Shown here: positions 17,487 through 26,891 of the stretch, one piece after another
Layout of the letters: each line of letters starts with the position of its first letter
Numbering within the stretch: position 1 is the first letter of the stretch
DNA from: Haloarcula regularis
GTDB lineage: Archaea; Halobacteriota; Halobacteria; Halobacteriales; Haloarculaceae
Assembly (NCBI RefSeq): GCF_029338315.1
Contig: NZ_CP119794.1
Location: forward strand, 124,001-188,000
Reading direction: 5' to 3'
Length of the DNA: 64,000 nt
Position numbers and translations under genes: made by a program
Notes under the pieces: generated by a model
Databases searched by the model: none
Told to the model about the DNA's origin: nothing
Seen by the model: the letters and a program-made list of their open reading frames with translations, nothing else

Positions 17487-20111
17487 ATGGCTGCTGAACG
17501 GCAGCCCACGGCCGGCGACGGACGACAGCCGAAACCTGTCGCCGTCGGGACATACACCTGGGACGACCTCATGGCCGAAGTCGGCTACGCCGACGACGTC
17601 CCTGCGGTCGTCGAGGAAGCGAGCGAAGCGGCCGACCTCGAGCAGGGGTTCCTGGGCCGACTCGGTCGGCGGAAGCAAGCCAGTCAGGTCACGCACGTGC
17701 GTGACTGGAGCGCGACGGCGTTCTCGCCCGAGGCATACCTGGGGTTCCACCCCGACCGGTTCCCGGCCAAGCTGGGCGAGGGCTGCCTCGCCGGCCGGCA
17801 GTTCCGGGCCCAGTTTGGCGACTGGATCGTCGAGACGCCGGTCACCAAAGACGAGTACACCTGGGAACACTTCAAGTGGGAGTACTACTACGACGACGAG
17901 GGCGACGTCCCGCGGGCCGCCGACGGGTCTGTCGAACCGTTCGACGCCGAGTCGTTCCTCGGATTCGCTCCTGAAGACGTGGAGTCACGGCTCTCGCGCG
18001 CGGCCGCGTTCGCCGACGCACTCGACGGCATCGTCGAGGAGCGGACGGTCAACGTCAACCCCGAGATAGACGAGGACCTGTTCTTCTCCGACGTCGACGG
18101 CTGCACCACGCTGGCGAACCGCTACGACCTGGAGAAGGCAGTGTCGATGGAGAAGAAGCGCCACTTCGTCGAGGTCGAGCGCTACTGGGTCCACAAGCCC
18201 TACGCGTTCGTGGTCGTCTTCCACTCGGTCAAGGAGAACGAGAAGAAGTACTACCTCGTCGAGCCCTACATGAACGACATCGAGGTCAACGTCAGGGACT
18301 ACCTGACGGGCCGCCTCCGCAACGCCATCAAGTACTCCGAGGACGACGCCCTCATCGACGGGTCCGACGAGGACCGGTCGGTCATCATCGAGGACGAGAC
18401 GTTCCGACTGCTCGAGCAGTACGACCTCCTCGAGGGCGGCCCCGAGGACAGCGTGGCCGACCAGTTCCGGGCGCTGTTCGGCGAGCGCGAGGCGCGCGAG
18501 GACCACGACGGCGAACTCCGCGGGCTGAAGGCCCGGCCGGAACCCGCCGTGCTGGCCGAAGACGCGGGGACGCTCACGGAGGCGCAGGTCGAACGCCTGC
18601 TCTACGTGCTCCAGCGCGACTTCCTCGGCTACGAGCGCATCGACGGCATCAAGCACGACGTCAACGTCGAGGACATCTCGTGTGACGGCTACAACTCGCC
18701 GGTGTTCGTCTACCACTCCGAGTACGAGAACATCATCACGAACGTCCACCACGACGAGGCCGGCCTCGACAACTTCGTCGTCAAGCTGGCCCAGCGGGCC
18801 GGCAAGGGCATCTCGAAACGCCGCCCGCAGGTCGACGCGACGCTGCCTGACGGATCGCGCGCCCAGCTCACGCTGGGGCGGGAGGTGTCGGACCACGGGA
18901 CCAACTACACCATCCGGCAGTTCAAGGACGTCCCGTACACGCCCATCGACCTCATCAACTGGAACACCTTCTCGCTGGACGAGATGGCGTTCCTGTGGCT
19001 CGCCATCGAGAACAACCGCAGCCTGGTCTTCGCCGGCGGCACGGCGTCGGGCAAGACGACCAGCCTGAACGCCATCTCGCTTTTCATCCCGTCGAACAGC
19101 AAGATCGTCACCATCGAGGACACCCGCGAGGTGGAGCTGCCCCAGCGCAACTGGGTCGCGAGCGTCACCCGCCCCTCCTTCGGCGACGACGGTACCGGCG
19201 ACGTCGACGAGTTCGACCTGCTCGAAGCGGCGCTCCGACAGCGCCCCGAGTTCATCGTGATGGGTGAGGTCCGCGGTGAGGAGGGTCGGACGCTCTTCCA
19301 GGTCATGTCCACCGGGCACACGACCATGACGACGTTCCACGCCGACTCTGTCGGCGAGGTGCTCAAGCGCTTCACCACGGCGCCCATCAACGTCTCAAAG
19401 ACGATGTTCACCGGGCTCGACCTGGTGTCGGTCCAGACCCAGACCCGCGTGCAGGGCCGGAAGGTCCGGCGCAACAAGACCATCACCGAGGTCAACCACT
19501 ACGACCCCGAGAACGACGAGATCAACGTCCGGGAGATATACGAGTGGCAACCGGAGACCGACGAGTTCCTGCGCCTCGGTCGCTCGAACACCCTGGAAGA
19601 CATCAAGTTCGACCGCGGGTGGGACAGCGAGCAGCTCGAGGACGAGCTGTTCAAGCGCAAGACGGTGCTGGCCTACCTCATCGACAACGGCTACTCCGAC
19701 TACTCGGAGGTCGCCGCGACGCTCCAGGCGTTCATCAACGACCCGGACACCATCCTGGGCCTGATGGCCCACGGCGAACTCGGCGAGAGTCTCGCCGACC
19801 TCCGGGAGATGGAGAGCGTCCTCATCGACATCGACCCCGCGAAGGAGGCACTCGTCCCCCGCCCGGCACCGGGCGAGGAGACGGCCGCGCTCGCAAAGGA
19901 AATCCTCGACGTCGCGGAGTCGACGATATTCGGCGACTACCACGAGCAGTCGGCCGGGACGCTCTTCGGGGCGTTGCCCGAGGCCATCCGCGCCGCGGGC
20001 GCGGAGATTCGCGACGGACTGGCCACCGACGGCATGGGCGAGACGAAGTCTGACAGCCCCGAGGCCGTGGAACTGAGCGACGACCGAGCGGACGCGGAAT
20101 CTACGGAGTAA
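17487..20111 (+). CDS. Type II/IV secretion (pilus assembly) ATPase, PilB/GspE type
   Basis: This 874-residue motor ATPase assembles pilins at the membrane. The N-terminal 350 residues are haloarchaeal-specific. The middle matches the archaeal T2SSE N-domain. The C-terminal ATPase has Walker A GGTASGKTT near residue 520, the Asp-box-like VTIEDTREVELP, Walker B region RPEFIVMGEVRGEEG and the His-box GHTTMTTFHADS. It is longer than archaellum FlaI and similar to haloarchaeal PilB-type proteins. ATG 17487 is preferred over GTG 17475 because a GGGTGGGG stretch is well placed. It heads an eight-gene operon with almost no gaps. Confidence 0.93.
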   Translation: MAAERQPTAGDGRQPKPVAVGTYTWDDLMAEVGYADDVPAVVEEASEAADLEQGFLGRLGRRKQASQVTHVRDWSATAFSPEAYLGFHPDRFPAKLGEGCLAGRQFRAQFGDWIVETPVTKDEYTWEHFKWEYYYDDEGDVPRAADGSVEPFDAESFLGFAPEDVESRLSRAAAFADALDGIVEERTVNVNPEIDEDLFFSDVDGCTTLANRYDLEKAVSMEKKRHFVEVERYWVHKPYAFVVVFHSVKENEKKYYLVEPYMNDIEVNVRDYLTGRLRNAIKYSEDDALIDGSDEDRSVIIEDETFRLLEQYDLLEGGPEDSVADQFRALFGEREAREDHDGELRGLKARPEPAVLAEDAGTLTEAQVERLLYVLQRDFLGYERIDGIKHDVNVEDISCDGYNSPVFVYHSEYENIITNVHHDEAGLDNFVVKLAQRAGKGISKRRPQVDATLPDGSRAQLTLGREVSDHGTNYTIRQFKDVPYTPIDLINWNTFSLDEMAFLWLAIENNRSLVFAGGTASGKTTSLNAISLFIPSNSKIVTIEDTREVELPQRNWVASVTRPSFGDDGTGDVDEFDLLEAALRQRPEFIVMGEVRGEEGRTLFQVMSTGHTTMTTFHADSVGEVLKRFTTAPINVSKTMFTGLDLVSVQTQTRVQGRKVRRNKTITEVNHYDPENDEINVREIYEWQPETDEFLRLGRSNTLEDIKFDRGWDSEQLEDELFKRKTVLAYLIDNGYSDYSEVAATLQAFINDPDTILGLMAHGELGESLADLREMESVLIDIDPAKEALVPRPAPGEETAALAKEILDVAESTIFGDYHEQSAGTLFGALPEAIRAAGAEIRDGLATDGMGETKSDSPEAVELSDDRADAESTE

Positions 20112-20114
20112 GCA

Positions 20115-20444
20115 ATGGAATACGTTTACGCAGTGCTCATGCTGCACGAGACCGGTGCGGAGATCAACGAACAGAACCTGACCGCCACGATCGAGGCGGC
20201 CGGCGGCGACGTCGAGACGTCCCGCGTGAAGGCCGTCGTCGCGGCCCTCGAGGACGTCGACATCGCGGCGACGGAAGCGGCGGCCGTAGAGGCCGGCGAA
20301 CTGGCGCTCGAAGCCGACGCGGACGAGTCGGCCGACGCCGTCAGCGACGCCCACGAACGCGACGAGGAGTCCGCCGAGGCGACCGCTCGGCCTGACGACG
20401 TCGACGGCGAGGCGGTGGATTCGAGCGACAGGTCGGAGGCGTAG
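20115..20444 (+). CDS. Ribosomal stalk protein L12 (aP1)-like paralogue in the pilus operon
   Basis: This 109-residue protein has an N-terminus ([44 protein letters not shown]) that closely resembles the dimerisation and aP0-binding domain of haloarchaeal L12. The hinge is acidic and Ala-rich as expected. The C-terminus ends DSSDRSEA and lacks the GLGxLFG-type tail by which stalk proteins recruit translation GTPases. It starts 3 bases after the pilB stop, and pilC begins right after its stop. The genuine rpl12 normally lies next to rpl10, absent here, so this is a relocated paralogue. Its role in the pilus system is unknown. Confidence 0.78.
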   Translation: MEYVYAVLMLHETGAEINEQNLTATIEAAGGDVETSRVKAVVAALEDVDIAATEAAAVEAGELALEADADESADAVSDAHERDEESAEATARPDDVDGEAVDSSDRSEA

Positions 20445-22481
20445 ATGGCCACCGAGACCGGTGCACAGTCATCAATCCGCACGTTCGAGGGGAACGGGGA
20501 CCAGCTGGGGAACCTGTTTTATCCCGTCTACGAGCTGCTCTTCGACGAGGACGAACCGTTCGTCCAGTCCGTCGACTCGAAGCTCGCCGAATCGCGGATG
20601 CCCGACACCGTCGAGATGTATCTCTCTCGCGCCATCGCCGTGGGCGTCCTCACGGGGCTGGTGTTCTGGGTCCTCGGCATCGGACTCGGGTACCTCCTTG
20701 CCTCGCTCGGCTTCTTCGCCGGGCCGCTCCTGGGCGTCCCGCTGCCCGACAGCGGCGCCCTCGTCGACCTCGTGCGAACCGCCAGAGCGCCGTTCGTGGT
20801 CCTCTTGCTGGGCTTTGCCCTCGGCGGCTTCGGCTTCGCTGGCGGGTTCGGGACCGTCGTCGGTATCCCGTACCTGCGCGCCAACGAGCGCAAGCGCGAG
20901 ATCAACATGCTGCTGTCGGACTCGGTGTCGTTCATGTACGCCCTCTCGCTGGGTGGCCTGAACCAGCTCGAGCTGCTCGAGGCGATGGCCAAGGCCGACG
21001 ACACCTACGGCGAGGTGGCCCGCGAGTTCCAGGCCATCGTGCGGGAGACCAAGACGCTCGACGTCGACTATCGGACGGCCATCAAGAACCAGATGGACCA
21101 CTCCCCCAGCGACGAGCTCCGGGAGTTCCTCGTGGACATGCTCTCGATCATCCACAGCGGTGGTGACATGACGCAGTTCCTGGAGGACAAGAAGCACAAG
21201 TACATGCGCACCGCGAAGCAGGAACAGGAGCAGACCCTCGACGTGCTCGAGCTGCTCGGCGAGATGTACATCACCATCTCCCTGTTTCCCCTGCTGCTCA
21301 TCATCATCCTGGTGGTGATGAACATGCTCGGCAACGCGTCGCGGATGATGCTCTATATCACCGTCTACGCGCTCATCCCGACCATCGCGCTCGCGTTCCT
21401 GGTGCTGGTCACCACGATCAAGCGCGACGAGTTCGGCGACGGGTTCATCAAGCCCCGCAACGCCAGCATCTGGCTCGACACGGAGCGACGGTCCGGCCTG
21501 AACAACATCGGGTTCATCACCTCGTTCACGGGCACGTACCACATCTTCGACCGCATCGCCGCCAGGCGAAACCTCGAAGAGACCGTCGCGCTCCTGCGCA
21601 AGCCACACCTGTTCTTCAGGGACAACCCGCTGTACACCTTCGCGCTCAGCGTGCCGGCGTCGGTCTCGCTGGTCGCGGCGGCGGCCCTCTCGGGCGTCGT
21701 CCCGACGTCCTGGGCCGGCGTCGTCCAGCAGCCGGTGTGGTCGACGTTCGTCTACGTCTACATCCCGCTGTTCCTGGTCGTGATCCCTATGGCGGTCTTT
21801 CACACCTGGAACCAGCGCGACCGGCGGGCGATACTCGGGACCCTCTCGGACACCCTCCTGAAACTCTCCTCCGTCAACGCGACGGGGGCGACGGTGCTCG
21901 AGTCCATCAAGACCGTCTCCGAGACCTCCTCGGACAAGCTCGCCCGGGAGCTTCGGCTCATCCACCACAAGGTCCACTTCGGGATGAGCCTCAAGGAGTC
22001 ACTCATCGAGTTCAACAACAAGTACCACATGCCCCAGCTCGCCCGGACGGTGAAGCTGGTCACGAAGGCCCAGGAGGCCTCGAGCCACATCGCCGTGGTG
22101 CTCTCGACGGCCGCGAGCGCCAGCGAGAACGCCGACGACCTCCGGCGCGAACGCCACTCCCGCTCGATGATGCAGGTGGCCATCGTGCTCATGACCTACG
22201 TGACGCTGCTGGGCGTGATGGCGCTGCTGAAGGTGCAGTTCATCGACGTCATGGCGGGGTTCGGGACCGGCCCGGGGACCGGCAGCGCGGCGGGCATCTC
22301 GCTCGGTGGCGGCATCGACGCGAACCTGCTCTCGCTGATGTTCTTCCACGCGGTGACCATCCAGGCCGTGTTCGCCGGCCTCATCTCCGGGTACCTCCGG
22401 GAGGCCAGCCTCCGTGCCGGCGCGAAGTACGTCGTCGTGCTCCTCGCGCTCTCTCTGACCGTCTGGACGGTGGTGGCGTAG
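20445..22481 (+). CDS. Archaeal pilus assembly membrane protein with two T2SF domains (PilC/TadC type)
   Basis: This 678-residue inner-membrane platform protein partners the PilB ATPase. Two T2SSF domains are visible: one around residues 165-330 (LLSDSVSFMYALSLGG; a helix pair near 280-325) and one around 465-620 (LSSVNATGATVLESIKTVSE; MMQVAIVLMTYVTLLGVMALL), with hydrophobic segments between and at both ends. Duplicated T2SF is normal for archaeal PilC. ATG directly follows the preceding stop, implying tight coupling. Confidence 0.92.
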   Translation: MATETGAQSSIRTFEGNGDQLGNLFYPVYELLFDEDEPFVQSVDSKLAESRMPDTVEMYLSRAIAVGVLTGLVFWVLGIGLGYLLASLGFFAGPLLGVPLPDSGALVDLVRTARAPFVVLLLGFALGGFGFAGGFGTVVGIPYLRANERKREINMLLSDSVSFMYALSLGGLNQLELLEAMAKADDTYGEVAREFQAIVRETKTLDVDYRTAIKNQMDHSPSDELREFLVDMLSIIHSGGDMTQFLEDKKHKYMRTAKQEQEQTLDVLELLGEMYITISLFPLLLIIILVVMNMLGNASRMMLYITVYALIPTIALAFLVLVTTIKRDEFGDGFIKPRNASIWLDTERRSGLNNIGFITSFTGTYHIFDRIAARRNLEETVALLRKPHLFFRDNPLYTFALSVPASVSLVAAAALSGVVPTSWAGVVQQPVWSTFVYVYIPLFLVVIPMAVFHTWNQRDRRAILGTLSDTLLKLSSVNATGATVLESIKTVSETSSDKLARELRLIHHKVHFGMSLKESLIEFNNKYHMPQLARTVKLVTKAQEASSHIAVVLSTAASASENADDLRRERHSRSMMQVAIVLMTYVTLLGVMALLKVQFIDVMAGFGTGPGTGSAAGISLGGGIDANLLSLMFFHAVTIQAVFAGLISGYLREASLRAGAKYVVVLLALSLTVWTVVA

Positions 22482-23012
22482 ATGTCCGCGTCCCACATCG
22501 CTCGCGGCCAGGTGACCCTCGACTTCCTGACGGGGATGGCGGTGTTCTTCGTCGTGGTCGGGTTCGTCTTCATGTTCGTCCCCGGGCTCGTCTCCTCGAC
22601 CCAGGGCGACCAGGAGACCCCGATGGTCGCCGATCGAGTCGCGAACCAGCTCGTCGACTTCCACCTCGGCGAGCCGGCGTCCGCGGCGCTCGACCCGGCG
22701 TGCACGGCCGACTTCTTCGGCCAGGACAGCCCCGATGCGTGTCCCACGCTCGAGACGAGCCAGCCCCTGACCGACCAGCTGGGCATCGACGACCGCTACC
22801 GCGTCACCGTCTCGATACGGGCCGACGACGCGGGCCGGACCGACAGCGCCGTCCTCTGCATGGACGGCGGTGTCGTCGCACCGTGTACCGGTAGCGCCAT
22901 CCCGCTCGCCGTGGGTGACGCCTACCAGTCCGGCGAGGGTTCGGTCGTCACCGCAGAGCGCCACGTCTCCCTCGCGGGGACGAAGGCGCTCCTGGTGGTG
23001 GAGGTCTGGTGA
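22482..23012 (+). CDS. Class III-signal small pilus-locus protein 1
   Basis: This 176-residue protein has an ARGQVTLDFLTGMAVFFVVVGFVFMF N-terminus, a class III-type signal (Arg-Gly before Gln, then a hydrophobic helix), so a minor pilin is likely. The mature region has four cysteines (in PACTADFF, DACPTLE, LCMDGG and APCTGS) that may form two disulfides outside the cell. ATG follows the pilC stop with no gap, and its own stop overlaps the next GTG. Confidence 0.75.
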   Translation: MSASHIARGQVTLDFLTGMAVFFVVVGFVFMFVPGLVSSTQGDQETPMVADRVANQLVDFHLGEPASAALDPACTADFFGQDSPDACPTLETSQPLTDQLGIDDRYRVTVSIRADDAGRTDSAVLCMDGGVVAPCTGSAIPLAVGDAYQSGEGSVVTAERHVSLAGTKALLVVEVW

Positions 23013-23629
23013 CCGTGCACGACAGAGCACAGGTGTTCACGCTCGAGGCGCTCGTCTCGGCGCTGCTCCTCCTGGGTGCGATACTGTTCGCGCTCCAGGC
23101 GACGGCCGTCACGCCACAGAGCGCGACGACCGCGAGTGCCCACTCGGTGACCCAGCTCGAACGGGTCGCCGGGGGCGTTCTCGACGACGCCGCCGCGGAC
23201 GGGTCGCTGAAGCGGACCGTCCTCTACTGGGACCCGAGCGCCGAGGCGTTCTACGGGCTCGATACCTACGACTCCGGGTACGCGAACGGCGACCTGCCGA
23301 CGGCGTTCGGCGAGCAGCTCCGGCGCAGCTTCGCCGGGGACGGCGTGGTCTACAACGTCGAGGTCCGCTACCAGCGGCCGGGGGACGACCCCGCGACGAG
23401 GACTATCGTCGACAGCGGCACGCCCAGTGACGACGCCGTCCGCGTCGCCACGCTCGTGACGCTCTACGACGACGACCCGCTGTACTACGACGACGACGGG
23501 TCGGTCGCGACGGCCGCGGTGCCGAGCGGCGACACCGTCTCCTCGGGGTCGTTCTACGCCCCTGACGACGCGGCGGGCAGCGGCGTCTACAACGTCGTCT
23601 CCGTGGAGGTGGTCCTGTGGACTACCTGA
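23009..23629 (+). CDS. Class III-signal small pilus-locus protein 2
   Basis: This 206-residue protein starts MTVHDRAQVFTLEALVSALLLLGAILFAL, a short basic prefix and hydrophobic helix with glutamate at the +5-like position typical of type IV pilins. The rest is a mixed alpha/beta ectodomain rich in Asp and Tyr. The GTG start overlaps the previous stop by four bases, and its end overlaps the next gene by 13. No enzyme motif is seen. Confidence 0.75.
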   Translation: MTVHDRAQVFTLEALVSALLLLGAILFALQATAVTPQSATTASAHSVTQLERVAGGVLDDAAADGSLKRTVLYWDPSAEAFYGLDTYDSGYANGDLPTAFGEQLRRSFAGDGVVYNVEVRYQRPGDDPATRTIVDSGTPSDDAVRVATLVTLYDDDPLYYDDDGSVATAAVPSGDTVSSGSFYAPDDAAGSGVYNVVSVEVVLWTT

Positions 23630-24600
23630 GCGCAGCCAGGGCGAGCGAGCGCGGCCAGGTGCTCCTGGTGACGACGTTCGGCATCGCCGTCCTGTTCGTC
23701 GCCCTGACGCTGGTGCTGAATGCCTCGGCGTTTGCCCAGACGATGGCGACGACCGGCAGCGACGACACCCGCGAGACACTCGGCTTCACGGCCGCCGCGA
23801 CAGACGGTGTCGCGGGGTCGATGGCCTACGCCAACGCGAACCGCAACGAGAGCCAGGCCGCACTCCGGACCGAACTCGAATCGAGCGTCGCCGACTGGAG
23901 CGCGGCCGCAGACGACGACGCGGCGATGCGCGGCGGTCGCGCGGACGTGACCCTCGTGGACTCGACCCACGAGACGCGCATCGCACAGACCGTCTCGTCG
24001 CGGGACTTCCGCAGCGGCGCGGCAAGCCCCGACGCCGACTGGACGGTCGCGAGCGACGTCGTCGCGGTGTCTGACCTTCGACTCAACGTCTCCGAGAGCG
24101 CCCTGGTCGAGTCCGACCTCGACGGAGACGCCGCCACCCTGACCGGGGACGGCGTCTACCGCGTGGTCGTAACCGACGCCGACGGCGACACCTGGCGGCT
24201 GTTCGTCTACGCGAACCAGTCGGCCGTCGTCGTCCGCGTCGAAGACGCGACCGGGACGTTGCACAGTCCGTGCAAAGTCACCGGCCCGCCGGGTCAGCTG
24301 GTCCGCATCGACCCCGTGGCGGGGACGATAGACGGTGCCGGATCCTGCAGCGCGCTCGCCACCTTCGGTGACCTGGACGCGCCGGCAAGCGTCGCGTTCC
24401 GGGCTGGTGACAGCGTCGCGGGCACCTACACGATGCTCGTCGAGCACGCGCCGACCGGCGTCGACGACGGGAACTTCGGCCTCGACGCGTCCACCGGCCC
24501 GACCGCCGACGGACAGATTGCGTCGGCCACGGTCCGGGTCACCTACGTGACCGCCAGCGTGGAGTACGTCGCCGAGACGACGGTCGAGGGAGGTGCCTGA
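23617..24600 (+). CDS. Class III-signal pilus-locus protein 3 (largest minor pilin-like)
   Basis: This 327-residue protein has SERGQVLLVTTFGIAVLFVALTLVLN near the N-terminus, then a long ectodomain with a helical first third and a beta-rich remainder. Two cysteines (HSPCKV, AGSCSAL) could pair. It resembles the RGQ-type proteins commonly found beside haloarchaeal pilC genes. GTG 23617 is the only start that keeps the signal and the coupling overlap. Confidence 0.75.
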   Translation: MDYLSAARASERGQVLLVTTFGIAVLFVALTLVLNASAFAQTMATTGSDDTRETLGFTAAATDGVAGSMAYANANRNESQAALRTELESSVADWSAAADDDAAMRGGRADVTLVDSTHETRIAQTVSSRDFRSGAASPDADWTVASDVVAVSDLRLNVSESALVESDLDGDAATLTGDGVYRVVVTDADGDTWRLFVYANQSAVVVRVEDATGTLHSPCKVTGPPGQLVRIDPVAGTIDGAGSCSALATFGDLDAPASVAFRAGDSVAGTYTMLVEHAPTGVDDGNFGLDASTGPTADGQIASATVRVTYVTASVEYVAETTVEGGA

Positions 24601-24601
24601 G

Positions 24602-25060
24602 ATGCGCGACCGCGCCGTCTCCCCGGCCATCGGCTTCGTGACCACGCTCGCCATCACGCTGTTGCTGGTCATCTCGCTGTTCACGTCGACTGGGTCGCTG
24701 GTCACGGCCGAACGCGACCAGACGGCCCAGACGGAACTGGAGGTACTCGGTAACTCGCTGGCCGACCAGCTGGCGGGTGCGGACACCCTCGTCCGGGCGA
24801 CCGACGCCCCAACGACGGTCCGTGTCACCGACCGACTGCCCGAACGCGTCGCCGGTGAACAGTACCGCATCGCCATCGAGCAGGTCGGCACCACCGGGGA
24901 CGCCTACCGGTACCGCCTCGTCGTCACGAGCCCGTCCGTGGGCGTCTCGGCGGCCGTCGACCTGACGACCGGGACCCCCATCGCCGAGACCACCGTCGAC
25001 GGCGGGCCCGTCACGGTCACGTACGACCGGGCGACGGGCACCCTGGAGGTGACCGGATGA
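24602..25060 (+). CDS. Class III-signal small pilus-locus protein 4
   Basis: This 152-residue protein has MRDRAVSPAIGFVTTLAITLLLVISLF at the N-terminus, combining AVSP of haloarchaeal pilins with a single hydrophobic helix. The mature part is a short beta domain. ATG 24602 is chosen over GTG 24593 because GAGGGAGGTG at 24586-24595 is an ideal ribosome-binding site 6 bases before it. Its stop overlaps the next ATG. Confidence 0.75.
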   Translation: MRDRAVSPAIGFVTTLAITLLLVISLFTSTGSLVTAERDQTAQTELEVLGNSLADQLAGADTLVRATDAPTTVRVTDRLPERVAGEQYRIAIEQVGTTGDAYRYRLVVTSPSVGVSAAVDLTTGTPIAETTVDGGPVTVTYDRATGTLEVTG

Positions 25061-25794
25061 ACCACCGCGGGCAGAGCTCGACGGTCGGGTTCGTCGTCAT
25101 CTTCTCGATGGTCCTGGTGATGGTCGCGCTGGTCAGCGTCAGCGGCTTCGCGACCCTGGGCCACGTCCAGGACGCCGAGCGCGTCACCAACGGCGTCCGG
25201 TCGTTCGAGGTCCTCTCGGACAACGTCGATGACGTCGTCCGCGACGAAGTGCCGAGTCGCACCACGACGGTGAAACTGTACGGCTCGCAGCTCGCGGCGG
25301 CAGAGACGACCACGATCACCATCGACGTCCCCGCCGACGGGTTCACGCATACCTTCGCGGTCACGCCCGTCGTCCTCGACGGCAGGACCGGCACGGACGT
25401 CGTCTACGAGAACGGCGCGGTGATCCGCTCGGACCCGGACGGACAGGTGATGGTCGACTCACCGGCCATGCTCCTGACCACCGAGTACACCGTGCTTCCA
25501 GTCGTCCGAACCGAGGGCGTCGGCTCGACGTCCGTCGCCGGACAGCGCAGCGCGACGGTTCGGACCACGCACGCCGGAACGACCGTCCTTCGGGCCGACA
25601 CCGAGACCGCAGGCGTCTACGACGACGTCACGCTGACGGTGACCAGCCCGCGCAGCGAGGCCTGGTTCCGGTACCTCGACGCCCAGCAGGCGACCGACGC
25701 CTGCTCCCGGAGCGGCGACACCGTTACCTGCACGCTGACGACCAGCGAGGTGACTGTCGCCGTGACCGACGTCGAGGTTCGGTTCGACAACTGA
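25057..25794 (+). CDS. Class III-signal small pilus-locus protein 5 (end of operon)
   Basis: This 245-residue protein has an N-terminal HRGQSSTVGFVVIFSMVLVMVALVSVSG signal/helix and a beta-rich ectodomain. A cysteine pair lies near the C-terminus (ACSRSGDTVTC). It overlaps the previous gene by ATGA and closes the operon; no further same-strand gene is near. Likely another minor pilin or tip protein. Confidence 0.75.
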   Translation: MNHRGQSSTVGFVVIFSMVLVMVALVSVSGFATLGHVQDAERVTNGVRSFEVLSDNVDDVVRDEVPSRTTTVKLYGSQLAAAETTTITIDVPADGFTHTFAVTPVVLDGRTGTDVVYENGAVIRSDPDGQVMVDSPAMLLTTEYTVLPVVRTEGVGSTSVAGQRSATVRTTHAGTTVLRADTETAGVYDDVTLTVTSPRSEAWFRYLDAQQATDACSRSGDTVTCTLTTSEVTVAVTDVEVRFDN

Positions 25795-25970
25795 ACACGC
25801 CCCGGTCGACCCGCCGTCCGTCGGCAGTCGGCCGGGGTCGCTCCTGAACGTCGATTCTCACTCTTCGAGTGGCATCGCCGCCTGCGCACGAGGGCGGACC
25901 GCCGACGCTGCCCCGGTCACACTCTCAGCGTGGCCAACTGTGATGCCGACGAGCGTCCGATTCATCAAAC

Positions 25971-25979
25971 CCTTTATCC
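25971..25979 (+). promoter_or_regulatory. TATA-like box of the carbonic anhydrase gene
   Basis: cctttatcc is centred about 26 bases before ATG 26001, predicting a leaderless or near-leaderless transcript. Confidence 0.45.
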
Positions 25980-26000
25980 GGCCCGGCCAGTCGTAGTGGT

Positions 26001-26681
26001 ATGAACGAGACTGTCGTGGGCCTCCTCGCGGGCAACGCCGACCACGCTCGCGAGTTTGCCGATCGCTTCGACGACGTGCAGGACGCTCAGTATCCGGATG
26101 CCGTCACGGTCTGCTGTTCGGACTCGCGGGTCCTGCAGGACCGGATGTGGGGCAACGACCAGCCCGGCCACCTGTTTACCGCCGGGAACATCGGGAACCG
26201 TGTCGTCCAGCACACGGATTCGGGCCCGGCCGTCTCCGGCGACGTCCTCTACCCGGTTGCTCACACGGGCACCGACACCGTCGTCGTCGTCGGCCACACC
26301 AGCTGTGGCGCCGTGACGGCGACTTACGCCGCCCTCACCGACGGCGTCGACGAGGCACCGGGCATCCAGCACTGCATCGACATCCTGAAACCCCACCTCG
26401 AATCCGGCGTCGAGGCGCTGCCCGACGGCCTCTCCGACAGCGAGGCCGTCAACCACCTCGTCGAGTACAACGTCGACCGCCAGGTCGAGTTCCTACGCGA
26501 GAGCGAGGACGTGCCCGACGACACCGACGTCGTGGGCGTCGTCTACGACTTCCAGGACGTCTACTCGGAGCGACGTGGGGAGGTCCACGTCATCAACGTC
26601 GACGGCGAGACGGACGTCGAGACGCTGCGCGGGGACAATCCGTCGGTCGCAGGCAGAATCAATCGGCTCTGGGAGTACTAG
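26001..26681 (+). CDS. Beta-carbonic anhydrase
   Basis: This 226-residue zinc enzyme interconverts CO2 and bicarbonate in the cytoplasm. Zinc ligands and partners are visible: C39-x-D41-S-R43 in VTVCCSDSRV, then H99 and C102 in GHTSCGAV. GNIGNRVV follows as in the family. The C-terminal YDFQDVYSERRGEVHVINVDG is typical of haloarchaeal homologues. It is monocistronic. Confidence 0.94.
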   Translation: MNETVVGLLAGNADHAREFADRFDDVQDAQYPDAVTVCCSDSRVLQDRMWGNDQPGHLFTAGNIGNRVVQHTDSGPAVSGDVLYPVAHTGTDTVVVVGHTSCGAVTATYAALTDGVDEAPGIQHCIDILKPHLESGVEALPDGLSDSEAVNHLVEYNVDRQVEFLRESEDVPDDTDVVGVVYDFQDVYSERRGEVHVINVDGETDVETLRGDNPSVAGRINRLWEY

Positions 26682-26891
26682 CGGTCAGCCGCCGCTGCCT
26701 TGCCCGGGCGCGGATGTTATCGATTCTCGCGCTGCTCTACCTCGTTCAGGTACTGAAATCCACCATGGATTCTTTCGAAAACAACGCCAGGCTATATGAA
26801 CTCACACTGTTAAGAACAGGATACAGCGCCTTTCACTAGACGGTGTATATATACAAAACTTCTGTGACCGACAATCAGGATGATCGGTTAG

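Noticed and set aside
17985..19340. 451-codon minus-strand frame opposite pilB
   Set aside because: The PilB motifs on the plus strand are unambiguous; the antisense translation has no domain and repeats Val-Arg-Asp.
20472..21977. 501-codon minus-strand frame opposite pilC
   Set aside because: Same mirror effect; the plus strand has hydrophobic helices and T2SF motifs.
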